A stretch of DNA of 64,000 bases from Entamoeba invadens IP1 (lineage: Eukaryota; Evosea; Mastigamoebida; Endamoebidae), in NCBI RefSeq assembly GCF_000330505.1, contig NW_004443552.1:5799-69798 (forward strand), written 5' to 3'. Of the stretch, positions 21,496 to 30,389 are shown piece after piece. A model generated the notes under the pieces. That model did not search any database and was not told where the DNA came from. It saw only the letters and a program-made list of their open reading frames with translations. Within the stretch, counting starts at the first letter, position 1, and every line of letters starts with the position of its first letter. A program made the position numbers and the translations under genes.

Positions 21496-22665
21496 ATGAA
21501 GATTGTGGTTATGATGATGATAGCGGTGAGTGTGGTATCTAAAAGTGTGGGAAATAGTGTTGAGAGTGAGTTGACGAAGCAGCAGCCGTACAAGGGGATA
21601 TGGGTGAAGGATGATGTTGGTGAAGAAGAGAGTGTGATGAGTGAGAGGGAGCCAGTGGGGACGTTTTTTTTGACGTCGTTGGTGAGTGTAGAGAAGGATG
21701 GTGAAGTAGTGACGACGGGGAAGTTGTATATACGAGATGGGTTTTATATAGATGGAGGGATGCGGATGATGCGAGTTGAGTGTGTTGGTTTTGAGTGTCG
21801 TGTTGAAGGTGTTGTTGCGATTGTGCGAGTGAATGGGACGAATGTGTATGGTCGGGTAGGTGGAGTGATGAAGTTTGTAGGGAAGAGGTATGTAGGGAAA
21901 GAGGAGAGTAGTGTGAGTGATGTGTATGTTGTGTTGTTGAGTGTGTTGTTGGTGTGTGAGATATGTGTGTTGAAGAGGGAGCCCGTTGATGGGATGACGA
22001 TGCACAGTCTTGTTGTAGGGAGTGCAATGATCTCGTTTTTGCATTGGACAGCGGCTGTTGTCTATTCGCCACACATGTTTTTGTTTTGGGGGTTTGGGAG
22101 TGTAGGAGTGTTGTCGTTGTATTGTGTTGCTGTGCTTGGAGGGAAGTATCTTGGGAAGTATGGAGCTGTTGGGCAGGTGTATTTGAGTGTTGTTTTGATG
22201 TGTGGGTTTAGTGTTGTAGAGTATGTGCGGTGTGTAGCTGTGGTGTTCAGTGTGATACCGTGGGTGTTCAGTTATCCACAGCGGTCTGTGAGTGTGAAAG
22301 TGACGCTGTGTGTGCGGTGTGTAGTTTGTATGTATTGGATGTGTTACAGCCAGAACCCAATCAATGTCAAGACGGACGGTGCTCTCTTTGTGTGTGTATG
22401 TGTGCTGATAGCAGTGCAGTGGGGGACACGGGCTGCTGCAGTCTTTTCTGTTGTACTGAGTGGACTTGCACCACACAGCGAGACTGTGACGTGTCCGATC
22501 TGTCTGTGTGACATTGAAAGTGAAAGTGATGCTGTAGTCACAGCGTGCCACCACATCTTCCACGCAGATTGTCTTGCGCCATGGACTGCAGACCACTCGT
22601 ATTGCCCATATTGTGCTGTCCCATTTTCGCTCTCACAGAAAGACAGACAGACGGCACACAACTAA
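21496..22665 (+). CDS. Multi-pass membrane RING-H2 E3 ubiquitin ligase
   Basis: The 389-residue protein starts with a signal peptide or anchor (MKIVVMMMIAVSVVS). It has a lumenal-type stretch to about residue 140, several hydrophobic spans (about 143-325), and a C-terminal RING-H2 finger (about 333-376). The finger's ligands appear in order: CPIC, C, H, H, C, then CPYC (AVVTACHHIFHADCLAPW). This layout resembles Tul1/Dsc-type ligases of the Golgi and endosomes, which ubiquitinate membrane proteins. The first 900 bases of the coding strand are strikingly G/T-rich and C-poor, which opens a long antisense frame. It lies in the inverted duplication, 170 bases upstream of DPH5. Confidence 0.8.
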   Translation: MKIVVMMMIAVSVVSKSVGNSVESELTKQQPYKGIWVKDDVGEEESVMSEREPVGTFFLTSLVSVEKDGEVVTTGKLYIRDGFYIDGGMRMMRVECVGFECRVEGVVAIVRVNGTNVYGRVGGVMKFVGKRYVGKEESSVSDVYVVLLSVLLVCEICVLKREPVDGMTMHSLVVGSAMISFLHWTAAVVYSPHMFLFWGFGSVGVLSLYCVAVLGGKYLGKYGAVGQVYLSVVLMCGFSVVEYVRCVAVVFSVIPWVFSYPQRSVSVKVTLCVRCVVCMYWMCYSQNPINVKTDGALFVCVCVLIAVQWGTRAAAVFSVVLSGLAPHSETVTCPICLCDIESESDAVVTACHHIFHADCLAPWTADHSYCPYCAVPFSLSQKDRQTAHN

Positions 22666-22728
22666 TGTTATTTGTTTGTTATTTGTGTTTTCTGGTGATA
22701 TTCTTGTTTTCATGGAAACCCTCCTTTG

Positions 22729-22790
22729 TTTTTATTTTGTTTTTATTTTATTTTGTTTTTATTTTGTTTTTATTTTGTTTTGTTTTTAAA
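22729..22790 (+). repeat. Short tandem repeat of GTTTTTATTTT units
   Basis: About five units of an 11-base motif (GTTTTTATTTT, some shortened) lie downstream of the RING gene stop. The same array, inverted, is present at about 61022-61088 in the other copy of the duplication. It directly abuts the assembly gap there, so it may have broken the assembly. Confidence 0.75.
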
Positions 22791-22835
22791 TTTTGTATAT
22801 TATTAAAAAAGAGTTGTGAGTTGTGAACTGTTTCA

Positions 22836-23645
22836 ATGCTGTACATCATTGGACTTGGTCTCTACGACGAGAAAGACATCACTGTGCGCGGTCTTGAGGC
22901 AATCAAATCATGCGACAAAATCTTTCTTGAACATTACACAGCAATTCTGCAATGCGATGTCACCCGCCTTGAAGAGTTCTATGGGAAGAAGGTGATAGTT
23001 GCAGACAGAGATCTTGTTGAAAGTGAGGCAGACGTGATTCTTGAACCAGCTAAAACAGAGAAAGTTGCGCTGCTTGTAGTTGGTGATGTTTTTGGAGCAA
23101 CAACACACTCGGACATCTTCTGCCGATGCAAAAAGAGTGGCATTGAAGTCAAAGTCATTCACAACGCATCGATCATGAATGCTGTTGGATGCAGTGGTCT
23201 CCAATTGTATCGCTTTGGGCAAACCGTCTCTGTCTGCTTCTGGACTGACAACTGGAAACCCTTCTCATACTACCAACGCATCAAAACAAATCGCGACAAC
23301 AACATGCACACACTCGTCCTTCTCGATATCAAAGTCAAAGAACGCAGTGAGGAAAACATCATCAAAGGAAGAGACATCTTCGAACCACCACGCTACATGA
23401 CAATCAATCAATGCATCGATCAACTCCTTCAAGTCGAAAACTCACAGAAGTCCGGCGTCTACAACGAAGATACCTATGTCGTCGGATTGGCTCGCGTCGC
23501 CGCACCAGACCAGAAAATCGTCTTTGGCAAAATGAAGGATCTTCTCACTTACGACTTCGGCGCACCCCTTCACTGCCTCCTCATCCCAAGTCCACAAATC
23601 GACGACCCAGAACTCGACCACCTCAACTTCTATAAATTTAAGTGA
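22836..23645 (+). CDS. DPH5: Diphthine methyl ester synthase DPH5 (copy A)
   Basis: The 269-residue protein is full length for the family. It adds methyl groups from S-adenosylmethionine to the modified histidine of translation elongation factor 2 during diphthamide synthesis in the cytosol. The N-terminus MLYIIGLGLYDEKDITVRG is the tetrapyrrole-methylase-type Gly-rich SAM-binding loop. GDVFGATTHSD and IHNASIMNAVGCSGLQLYRFG are diagnostic DPH5 blocks (usually GDPFGATTHTD and NASIMNA-GCCGLQLY). Here the usual GDP reads GDV, and the usual second cysteine after GC is a serine. An identical protein is encoded at 60168-60977 on the other strand. Confidence 0.95.
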   Translation: MLYIIGLGLYDEKDITVRGLEAIKSCDKIFLEHYTAILQCDVTRLEEFYGKKVIVADRDLVESEADVILEPAKTEKVALLVVGDVFGATTHSDIFCRCKKSGIEVKVIHNASIMNAVGCSGLQLYRFGQTVSVCFWTDNWKPFSYYQRIKTNRDNNMHTLVLLDIKVKERSEENIIKGRDIFEPPRYMTINQCIDQLLQVENSQKSGVYNEDTYVVGLARVAAPDQKIVFGKMKDLLTYDFGAPLHCLLIPSPQIDDPELDHLNFYKFK

Positions 23646-23889
23646 GGCCTATTATTAATGTTATACCTTTATCGTTATTCATAACAACTTTCTTTATAAA
23701 TTAATTTAGACAATAGTTTGGTATATAACTATGTTGTTTAATTTATTTTATATAAAAATGTTCATAATATGTGTTTTACTATATAATATAATAAAATATA
23801 TTATATTTATAATATATAATTTGTTTAATAATTTATTAGTTAAATAAAGTACTCTTTTCTTAAAACAAAAAGAACACAAATTTTTGAAA

Positions 23890-25314
23890 TTAATTTTTCT
23901 TTTGCAACAATCGAGCACCAGCAATGCCCGGAGTAGTCATCTCGTCGGGACACAAGATGATGTCAAGTTGTTCCTTTGTTAAAACACCCTTTTCAAGAAT
24001 GATTTCTCTGACTGGTCTTCCAGTGCTAATAGCTTCTTTAGCAGTAGCTGCGGCGACTTCATACCCGACGTGTGGGTTCAAAGCGGTGATAATTCCGACT
24101 GAATTATCAATGAACCATTGCATTCTTTCTTTGTTTGCTTTAAGGTCCAAGACCAAATTGATTCTGAATGTGGAGAATGCGTTCTTGAGCATTTCGAGAG
24201 ATAATAAGATGTCATAGAACATGACAGGTTCCATCACATTCAACTCAAATTGACCCGCAGCTGCTGCCCACATTGCGGTAGTGTTATTACCAATAATTTG
24301 GAAACACGTCTGATTCATCACTTCAGCAATGACGGGGTTGACTTTACCTGGCATAATGGAGCTTCCCGGTTGTCTTGGTGGCAATTGGATTTCGCCAAGT
24401 CCACATCTTGGGCCGGAAGTCATGATTCTCAAATCATTCGCAACTTTACTCATGCAGCACGCTATGATAGCAAGAGCAGCATGCACTTCCAAATAGCAGT
24501 CCGAGTTTTGTGTTCCATCGACCAAGTCTTCGACATTATGGACATTCGTTTTCGACAACTCAGCCAATTTGGCGACGACGGAGGTGATGAAAGTTGGCTC
24601 AGCATTTAGACCCGTTCCGACTGCTGTTGCGCCCATATTAATACCTTCAAATGCTCCTTTAGACCTTTCAAGTCTTTCCCACCCTCTTTTTATAATGCAG
24701 TTATATGCTCTTAGCTCTTGGGCAAAAGTGATTGGAACGGCGTCTTGTAAATGAGTTCTTCCCATCTTCAAGAAGTCTTTGAACTCAACTGCTTTCTTCT
24801 CGATTTCATTGTAACACAACTTCATCTCGGCGACAAGTCTGTCAATCTTCCAAAGACCGGCAATATGAAAAGCAGTTGGAAAAGCGTCGTTTGTGGACTG
24901 CGACATGTTGACATGGGTATTCGCAGAGATAACGTCTGGGCGGTATTTACCAAACCCTAAGATCTCTAAAGCTCTGTTCGCGACTATTTCGTTGCAGTTC
25001 ATATTGAATGAAGTACCAGCGCCACCTTGAATGGGATCAACTACAACCCACTCATCAAATTTGCCTTCAGCCAATTCATGAGCGGCTTGCATAATGGCAT
25101 CACACTTGGTCTTGTCTAAGATACCATCTGCATGGTTTGCAAAGGCAGTAGCTTCTTTGACATATCCCATGGCGTGAATGAAGTCTGGGTCACAGCGTTG
25201 GTGTGTAATTTTAAAGTTGTTAATGGCTCTAACAGTCTGCGCTCCGTAGAACGCATCCTTTGGGACTTGCATTTCCCCAAGAGAGTCTTTCTCGATACGG
25301 TATTCAGTAGCCAT
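23890..25314 (-). CDS. aspA: Aspartate ammonia-lyase (aspartase), bacterial type
   Basis: The 474-residue enzyme deaminates L-aspartate to fumarate and ammonia. Visible motifs are the fumarase/aspartase signature GSSIMPGKVNP (about residue 315-325), STNDAFPTAFH (near 136), GRTHLQDAVPIT and GGAGTSFNMNCNEIVANRALE. The last resembles aspartases more than class II fumarases. The frame opens 16 codons upstream (25362), but MATEYRIEKDSLGEM at 25314 matches the family start. Length and motifs are intact, so it is likely active. Aspartase has been listed among probable bacterial acquisitions of Entamoeba, where it would feed amino-acid catabolism in an organism without a TCA cycle. No intron is seen, consistent with that origin. 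Confidence 0.92.
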   Translation of the reverse strand: MATEYRIEKDSLGEMQVPKDAFYGAQTVRAINNFKITHQRCDPDFIHAMGYVKEATAFANHADGILDKTKCDAIMQAAHELAEGKFDEWVVVDPIQGGAGTSFNMNCNEIVANRALEILGFGKYRPDVISANTHVNMSQSTNDAFPTAFHIAGLWKIDRLVAEMKLCYNEIEKKAVEFKDFLKMGRTHLQDAVPITFAQELRAYNCIIKRGWERLERSKGAFEGINMGATAVGTGLNAEPTFITSVVAKLAELSKTNVHNVEDLVDGTQNSDCYLEVHAALAIIACCMSKVANDLRIMTSGPRCGLGEIQLPPRQPGSSIMPGKVNPVIAEVMNQTCFQIIGNNTTAMWAAAAGQFELNVMEPVMFYDILLSLEMLKNAFSTFRINLVLDLKANKERMQWFIDNSVGIITALNPHVGYEVAAATAKEAISTGRPVREIILEKGVLTKEQLDIILCPDEMTTPGIAGARLLQKKN

Positions 25315-26663
25315 TTGTTTAATACTGTTGAGATCACAAAAACAGTTTTTATTCGAAAACAATTTTTGACTTCTTCGTAAAGAGGAAGGTTAAGAGGCGT
25401 TTCGAAGCTTGCAGAGAAGAAGAGCATTTTTGTGCTGCAATTCTCCAATGTTCGCAATATTCCAGAGGCTTTGGAAGCAATTGTATTTCATCATCCCAAA
25501 AATGCGATTTCTTTTGTTTTTGTAATGGACATTTCAAGTCAGTAAATGCGGGAGGTTAGGGGCACTTCATTTTCAGAATAGTGATCCACACTTCTTTGGT
25601 TGATTATAAATTAGTATTAATGTTATTATTATATTATTATTCATTATTAAATTCAATGGAGGTGCGTAAATGTGTGGGGACCCGAAAGCAAAAAAAGACA
25701 TCGATAGAAAAAAAAGAAGAGAATTCAAAATGTTTTAGGTCCCCATTAAAATAGGGAATTTAATAATGAAAATTAATAATTACACAATACACTAACAATA
25801 TTATATAATATTATAATATTATAATATATTCATAAATATTATATTTTTAAATATTTTATATTATATTATAATATAATATATTATATTTTTAATATTTTAT
25901 TATATATATTATTATATTAATAATACTAATTTTAAAAAAAGTACAATGCTCATTGTTACGAAAATAAAAGACTAAAATAATTAAAACAAAAAAATTAGCT
26001 ACAACTAGACTTTATTTTAATGCTCATTTTTTCTAAAATATACAATTATAAAACAATAGTTTTGTAAAAATAATCACAACGAGACAGATATTGTTCAGTC
26101 ACCGAAGTAATTGTATTAGCAAATAAATTTAAAACCACAAAAATAAAGGTAATTATTTCAATAGTATAATTTAATTAAATTGTTAGTACAATAAACTTAA
26201 ACATAATATAGTTAATATAGTTTATTACAATGAAAGTTAATTAAAAACATGTATTATTTATATAAAGATACTTTATAAAAAAAATAGGTTATCATTCAAT
26301 ATATTAAATATATTAATAAAATAATTTAAATTTCAAACTAATAGATTGGCAAATTATTTTTCCCTTTTTCGCTGATCAACCCACATTGTAAACTTAATAT
26401 AGATTTTTGATATGTCTCCATTTTTTCTCGAACAAAAAAAAAACAGCGACTATTTTATAACCATTGAATGAAATATTTTGTATTTTTTCTTTTTGACGAA
26501 AACAACGAGATTTTAATAATAAAAATATTAATTAAGTGTAATAAAGCTGTACTATTGTTTTTGGTGTTTGATAACGGCATACAGAGAAAAGAAGCACATT
26601 CAAAAATCAAACCCGAGGTGTTTGCCGTAACCAAAAAAGTTGGACAAATCTTAGAATTGTAAG
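25315..26663. other. Long AT-rich intergenic region with one GC-richer hairpin
   Basis: About 1.35 kb between divergent genes. 25380-25570 is less AT-rich than the rest but has no convincing gene, only short frames. An 8-bp stem pairs TGGGGACC (25675-25682) with GGTCCCCA (25738-25745) around an A/G-rich 55-base loop. 25780-26460 is almost pure A/T. A 64-codon frame at 26468-26662 ends just before the next gene and is not supported. Confidence 0.55.
25675..25745. repeat. 8-bp inverted repeat around a purine-rich loop
   Basis: TGGGGACC at 25675-25682 and GGTCCCCA at 25738-25745 are exact complements and enclose 55 bases dominated by A and G. GC-rich arms stand out in a very AT-rich spacer upstream of the aspartase gene. 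Function unknown. It could be part of a promoter-proximal RNA or a chance pairing. Confidence 0.4.
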
Positions 26664-28198
26664 ATGAATTGCACTAGAGCAAAAACAGTGATAGCGGACT
26701 CTTCAATCAACTTTACACTCAAAGTATCATTTGTTGGAGACACTTCCAGTGACAAGGATCGAAAAATACTGATGTACTCCCTCTACGTTTGTACTTTTTA
26801 AACCAATTGGATTCAACGATTAAATATTTTCAATAAGTACTGACGTAAAGAAACAGATGGAGTGTACTCCACCACAAGGGTATGGTTCAAACGATGTTTG
26901 TTATTTTCTAATCGTTTTTGTAACAGTAATTAACTGCAAGTTTACAATGGATATGAAATTTGGCAATAGAATTGGACGTATTTCGGTCTCAAATTATCAG
27001 AACGACGTCGGGAAGGATAAGAGCTATTTTCCATTTAAAGGAACAACCCTCGCAGTGATAGTGTTTAATGCCCAAGACCACTCATACAAAAACATTACTA
27101 AATGGCACGAGGAAGTGACTCGATATTGTGGGAACGTCTTAACCCTTCACACTGTTTTTGTTGGTGTTATTCAAAAGCCCAAAAAGAGTTTCAAGTCGGA
27201 TGAGAAGATCAACAATTTTATTAAAGAAATACCACACAAAGTGTATTGTAGATACACTCCCGGTGACATCTTTCCATTTTTCACTGATTTTTATCAACAA
27301 GTTGACGACTTGAAGAAGACCCACTTCACCGAGGAGTTCATTCTGAAAGAAGAAAAAGAGAGGCAGCGTTCACGTAATAAGACCCGATGTGTCTCAACAC
27401 CTATGTTCGCCAATTTACAGTCACCGCAAGGCAAAGCCAAATTTGTAACAAAATCAGAGACTGAGTTATATGTGCTAATAAAAGCACTTTGGGCGTGCGA
27501 CTCGTCGTTATCCACTGAAGCACATAAGATGGTTCAAAACTTACTTGATGTGCCGGCGTTCATGGGTGATGACATTGTCGACTACGTTTGTTGTTCTTTT
27601 TGTGGTACGTAGGAATAATAAACAGCCCCACCACTTCATCAAAAAAGAGGACGCAACAATTCGTCTCAAGTTGGATGTGTACAACCATGTCATTCAACAT
27701 GGGAAGTCTTACACGCCATTTTTCAACGTTTCTATCGTGACACTGGTCTTTCGATTTGACGAAGAGTCTTCATTCAAGAATGTCATCAATTGGTATAAAG
27801 AGTCACAACGGTTTTGTAACCTTCCAGCTGTCAAATTTATACTGGTCGGTGTCGAAGATAATAACACCATTGCAACGATCACCGACTTCCAAATCGACGA
27901 GGTGAAGAATGAGATCGAGAAGACTAAGCAATTCAACTATGTCAAAGTAACTACCACAGACTATTCAAACTTCAAGAACCTCTTCTATAAGATAGTCGAC
28001 GAAATCTACGGGACAGAGTACCCCGTCGAGTATTTGAAGGGGTGTTGGACAAACCCATCCATTAGACAGGCCTGTTTCAAAATTACAGAAAACATTAAAG
28101 ACGCTCAAAGAGTTCAACAGTTCCTCGACGCTGAAAACCAGATGGATGAGGAACGAGCAGAAAACGTTAATTTGCTTGGTGGCTTTGAGGAGGAGTAA
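26664..28198 (+). CDS. Tandem degenerate Rab/Ras-like protein (double pseudo-GTPase)
   Basis: The proposed exons are 26664-26786, 26857-26895, 26941-27585 and 27626-28198. All introns begin GTTTGT and end CAG, AAG and CAG (70, 45 and 40 nt), and the phases agree, giving about 459 residues. Domain 1 reads like a small GTPase throughout: FTLKVSFVGDTSSDKDRK where KVVLVGDSGVGKTS is expected, FTMDMKFGN for switch I, and TLAVIVFNAQDHSYKNITKWHEE for the beta-4/alpha-3 region. Domain 2 repeats this (SIVTLVFRFDEESSFKNVINWYKE, KFILVGVEDN). The P-loop GxxxxGK[ST] is broken in domain 1 (only Lys kept) and absent in domain 2. WDTAGQE and NKxD are lost in both, and there is no C-terminal prenylation cysteine. 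It cannot bind GTP in the usual way, so it may be a scaffold or decoy (inference). Confidence 0.65.
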
Positions 28199-28415
28199 GT
28201 CACTGTGTGTAACTTCTGTTTTGTTTTTTATAGTTCATATATTATTTAGTATAGAATACGCACAAAAAAGGAATCATTAATTTATAATTAAAATGCTAAT
28301 TTAAATAATACTTTATTATCAACGAAAAAATTTAATGAACGATTTCCCGAAATTTTAGACAAAAATCTGTAACAAAAAGAGAAAAGGTTTAATAATAAGA
28401 TTAATAAAACAAAGC

Positions 28416-28434
28416 TATAAAATAGAACGTGAAC
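28416..28434 (+). promoter_or_regulatory. Possible core promoter of eL39 (TATA-like and GAAC motifs)
   Basis: TATAAAAT at 28416-28423 is followed by GAAC at 28425-28428 and again at 28431-28434, 33-51 bases before the eL39 ATG. TATA-like and GAAC elements close to a short 5' leader are known in Entamoeba promoters. The assignment is by motif and position only. Confidence 0.3.
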
Positions 28435-28466
28435 AAAAAAGGGTTTAGAAGAAACTCTATTGACAA

Positions 28467-28665
28467 ATGGTTTGTTTTTTGGACGAGGAGTGAGAGTCAC
28501 ACTAACAGATAGACCGGTCATAAAGGGTTCTCGTACAAGATCAAGCTCGGGAAGAAGATCAAACAGAACAAAGGAGTCCCACAGTTCTACAGAATGAAGA
28601 CTGGAAACACCATGAACTACAACTTCAAGAGAAGACATTGGAACAGAAGAAAGTTGGGCATGTAA
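28467..28665 (+). CDS. RPL39: Ribosomal protein eL39 (intron directly after the start codon)
   Basis: Exon 1 is only the ATG (28467-28469). The intron at 28470-28512 is 43 nt, starts GTTTGT and ends GATAG. Exon 2 (28513-28665) completes a 51-residue basic protein, exactly the usual eL39 length. Family-defining residues are clear: KKIKQNKGVPQFYRMKTGN, then FKRRHWNRRKLGM at the end (usual form YNSKRRHWRRTKLGL). It lines the end of the nascent-peptide exit tunnel of the large ribosomal subunit. Because the first codon is split off, the gene is easily missed by frame scanning. The overlapping minus-strand frame 28288-28638 is a shadow. Confidence 0.93.
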
Positions 28666-29223
28666 CGCTGGTACTTTGTTGTCTTTCGTTTCACTTTATT
28701 ATTATGGGGAGAGAATAACGCTTTTGATCGATATAACAAATCTTTACTAATATAGACATTATAACTTTATTAATGATTCATTATAAAAAATGTTTTTATT
28801 TTAATTTATAATTAATAATAATATTATTAATTAATTATAATCTACTAAATTATATATTATATATTATATAATACTTTAAATGAAGTATAAAAGTATCATA
28901 ATTATAATTACTTAATCAATTATATATTATATATTATAATATATATAATAGAAAACAATGAAGTTTTTGTAGAGGCATTTAAAAAACAAAACACATATCT
29001 TCGACATAATCAAGTTAAAAAAATAAGTTCATTTGATTGTGATATTAATTAAAAAAAACAAATTTAGAGCCAGTAGATGGGAAGTGAACATTTCATCCTA
29101 AAATAGGCGCTCAAAACTAAAGAATAATAATAAAACAATTAAATATAATAGTAAATATTTACTAAGGAACCCTTTTTGCTTGCCTACAAATAATAACAAA
29201 ATGATAAGGGTTGACAGATGGAT
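28666..29223. other. AT-rich intergenic spacer
   Basis: About 560 bases between eL39 and the NAP-family gene, both on the plus strand. 28790-28960 is made of alternating AT runs with small palindromes. No gene seen. Confidence 0.6.
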
Positions 29224-30308
29224 ATGGCGAAGGCCGATTACCATATAAAATACATGGAGACGGAGCCGATCCAAGCGGGATTACCCACTGCTCCCTCCCG
29301 GGATTTAATTAATGTCGAGGTTTGTTTTTTTACAACGACAAAGGGAGGTGCTCCGTTTCAGAGCTCACAATAGAAGAAAAAATTAATTTTAAGACGTACG
29401 ACGACTATTTAATGATGGTCAGTCCTCAGGTCCATCAAAACATTTTTGCTTTAGAAAAGCTGCAGACATCTTTTCGAACAAAGCGCCTCGAGACCTTTCA
29501 AAAAACACACACCCTCCAACGACGGTTTCATGGCGTGGCTTACCAATTGGAAAATAAATTACACGAATTATCGAAGAAGATTCCCTGCTACTGGGGTCGC
29601 ATTTTGAATATCTCCGATTTGAATTACAACAACTTAGCAGACGCAAACGCACTGAAATACCTCTCAGATGTCGTCGTCGAAAGCGTTCCTTTGGTCTCGT
29701 CGACTTTGGCTGATAAAACCCCTTGCCTTTTGGCACTCTATAGAGTTCATTTCATTTTCGAACCAAACCCTTTAATGCAAAACACTGAAGGTATTAAAAG
29801 TGTGTACTTTAAGGTTTGCGGATACAACAATCCTGACATGGAAATGCTCGAACCCGAAGAAGAGACAGACCAACCCATTCTGTGGAACCCTGGAAAGGAT
29901 CCTAGGGTTTCCCGCCCAAGCAAAAAAAGAAAAGGAAACATGCCTGCGCCGAAGCCGCACGTTATTCAATCGTTCTTCCATCTTTTTGACGATCTCAAGC
30001 ACGAGAGCGAAGACGGCGAGTTCTCACAGGTCATCGAAAGTGCGAAAGAAGAAGAGAGGAAAATGCACTTCAAAATATTGATGGGATTTATCAATGAATT
30101 AGTCGACAATTCCATTTCCTTTTTCGATGAAACTATCCCAAACAGAGCAGCGATGACAAGCACGTACCAACTTGATAACGATATGCAAAATATGGAGTTG
30201 GATGATGGAGGGTCGGATGTCAGCAACGAGTCGAGTGAAGATGATATCGTTGAAATTGAAGAAGTCCCACAACATCTCCAAGCTCCTCCTGATTGTACGG
30301 CTCAATGA
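29224..30308 (+). CDS. NAP/SET-family nucleosome assembly protein
   Basis: Exon 1 is 29224-29319 (MAKADYHIKYMETEP, ending DLINVE). The intron starts GTTTGT at 29320 and most likely ends AAG at 29393 (74 nt). AGAG at 29363 would also keep frame. The rest runs to 30308, about 336 residues. The dimerisation helix is followed by the NAP core: KKIPCYWGRILNIS, DANALKYLSDVVVES (compare LKYL-DI-VE in NAP1), and YRVHFIFEPNPLMQNTEGIK (compare F-F--NPYF-N). A basic patch (SRPSKKRKGN) and an acidic Ser/Glu/Asp tail complete it. NAP proteins chaperone histones H2A-H2B and move between cytoplasm and nucleus. It converges with the PPIL4-like gene 81 bases away. Confidence 0.82.
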
Positions 30309-30389
30309 TTGTGTTCCAGTTTATAAATGAGTGATTACGGATTGCAACAAGTTTGTTGTGCATGGTAATAAAAGACATTTCCAAAGCAA

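Larger units (their letters stand above)
21477..23662 (+). repeat. Copy A of an inverted duplication (RING gene + DPH5 gene)
   Basis: This segment matches the reverse complement of 60151-61237. At the right edge identity runs through AGTGAGGCCTATTATTAATG then TT at 23661-23662 and stops abruptly. At the left edge it starts near AAAGAACTGTGAAGTATAAA (about 21477). The DPH5 protein is identical in the two copies, and so are the out-of-frame translations and the spacer before it, so the nucleotides are essentially identical. Most of the RING gene in the other copy lies in an assembly gap. Confidence 0.9.

Noticed and set aside
21463..22596. 377-codon open frame antisense to the RING gene
   Set aside because: Its His/Thr/Pro/Ser-rich product is the complement of a G/T-skewed coding strand. 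No domain, and the RING finger proves the plus strand is the gene.
26468..26662. 64-codon frame just before the pseudo-GTPase gene
   Set aside because: AT-driven composition (Phe, Ile, Lys, Leu) with no domain. It ends two bases before the next ATG but in another context. Could be an unrecognised exon, but unsupported.
28288..28638. 116-codon minus-strand frame
   Set aside because: Entirely antisense to the eL39 gene, which is proven by protein similarity.
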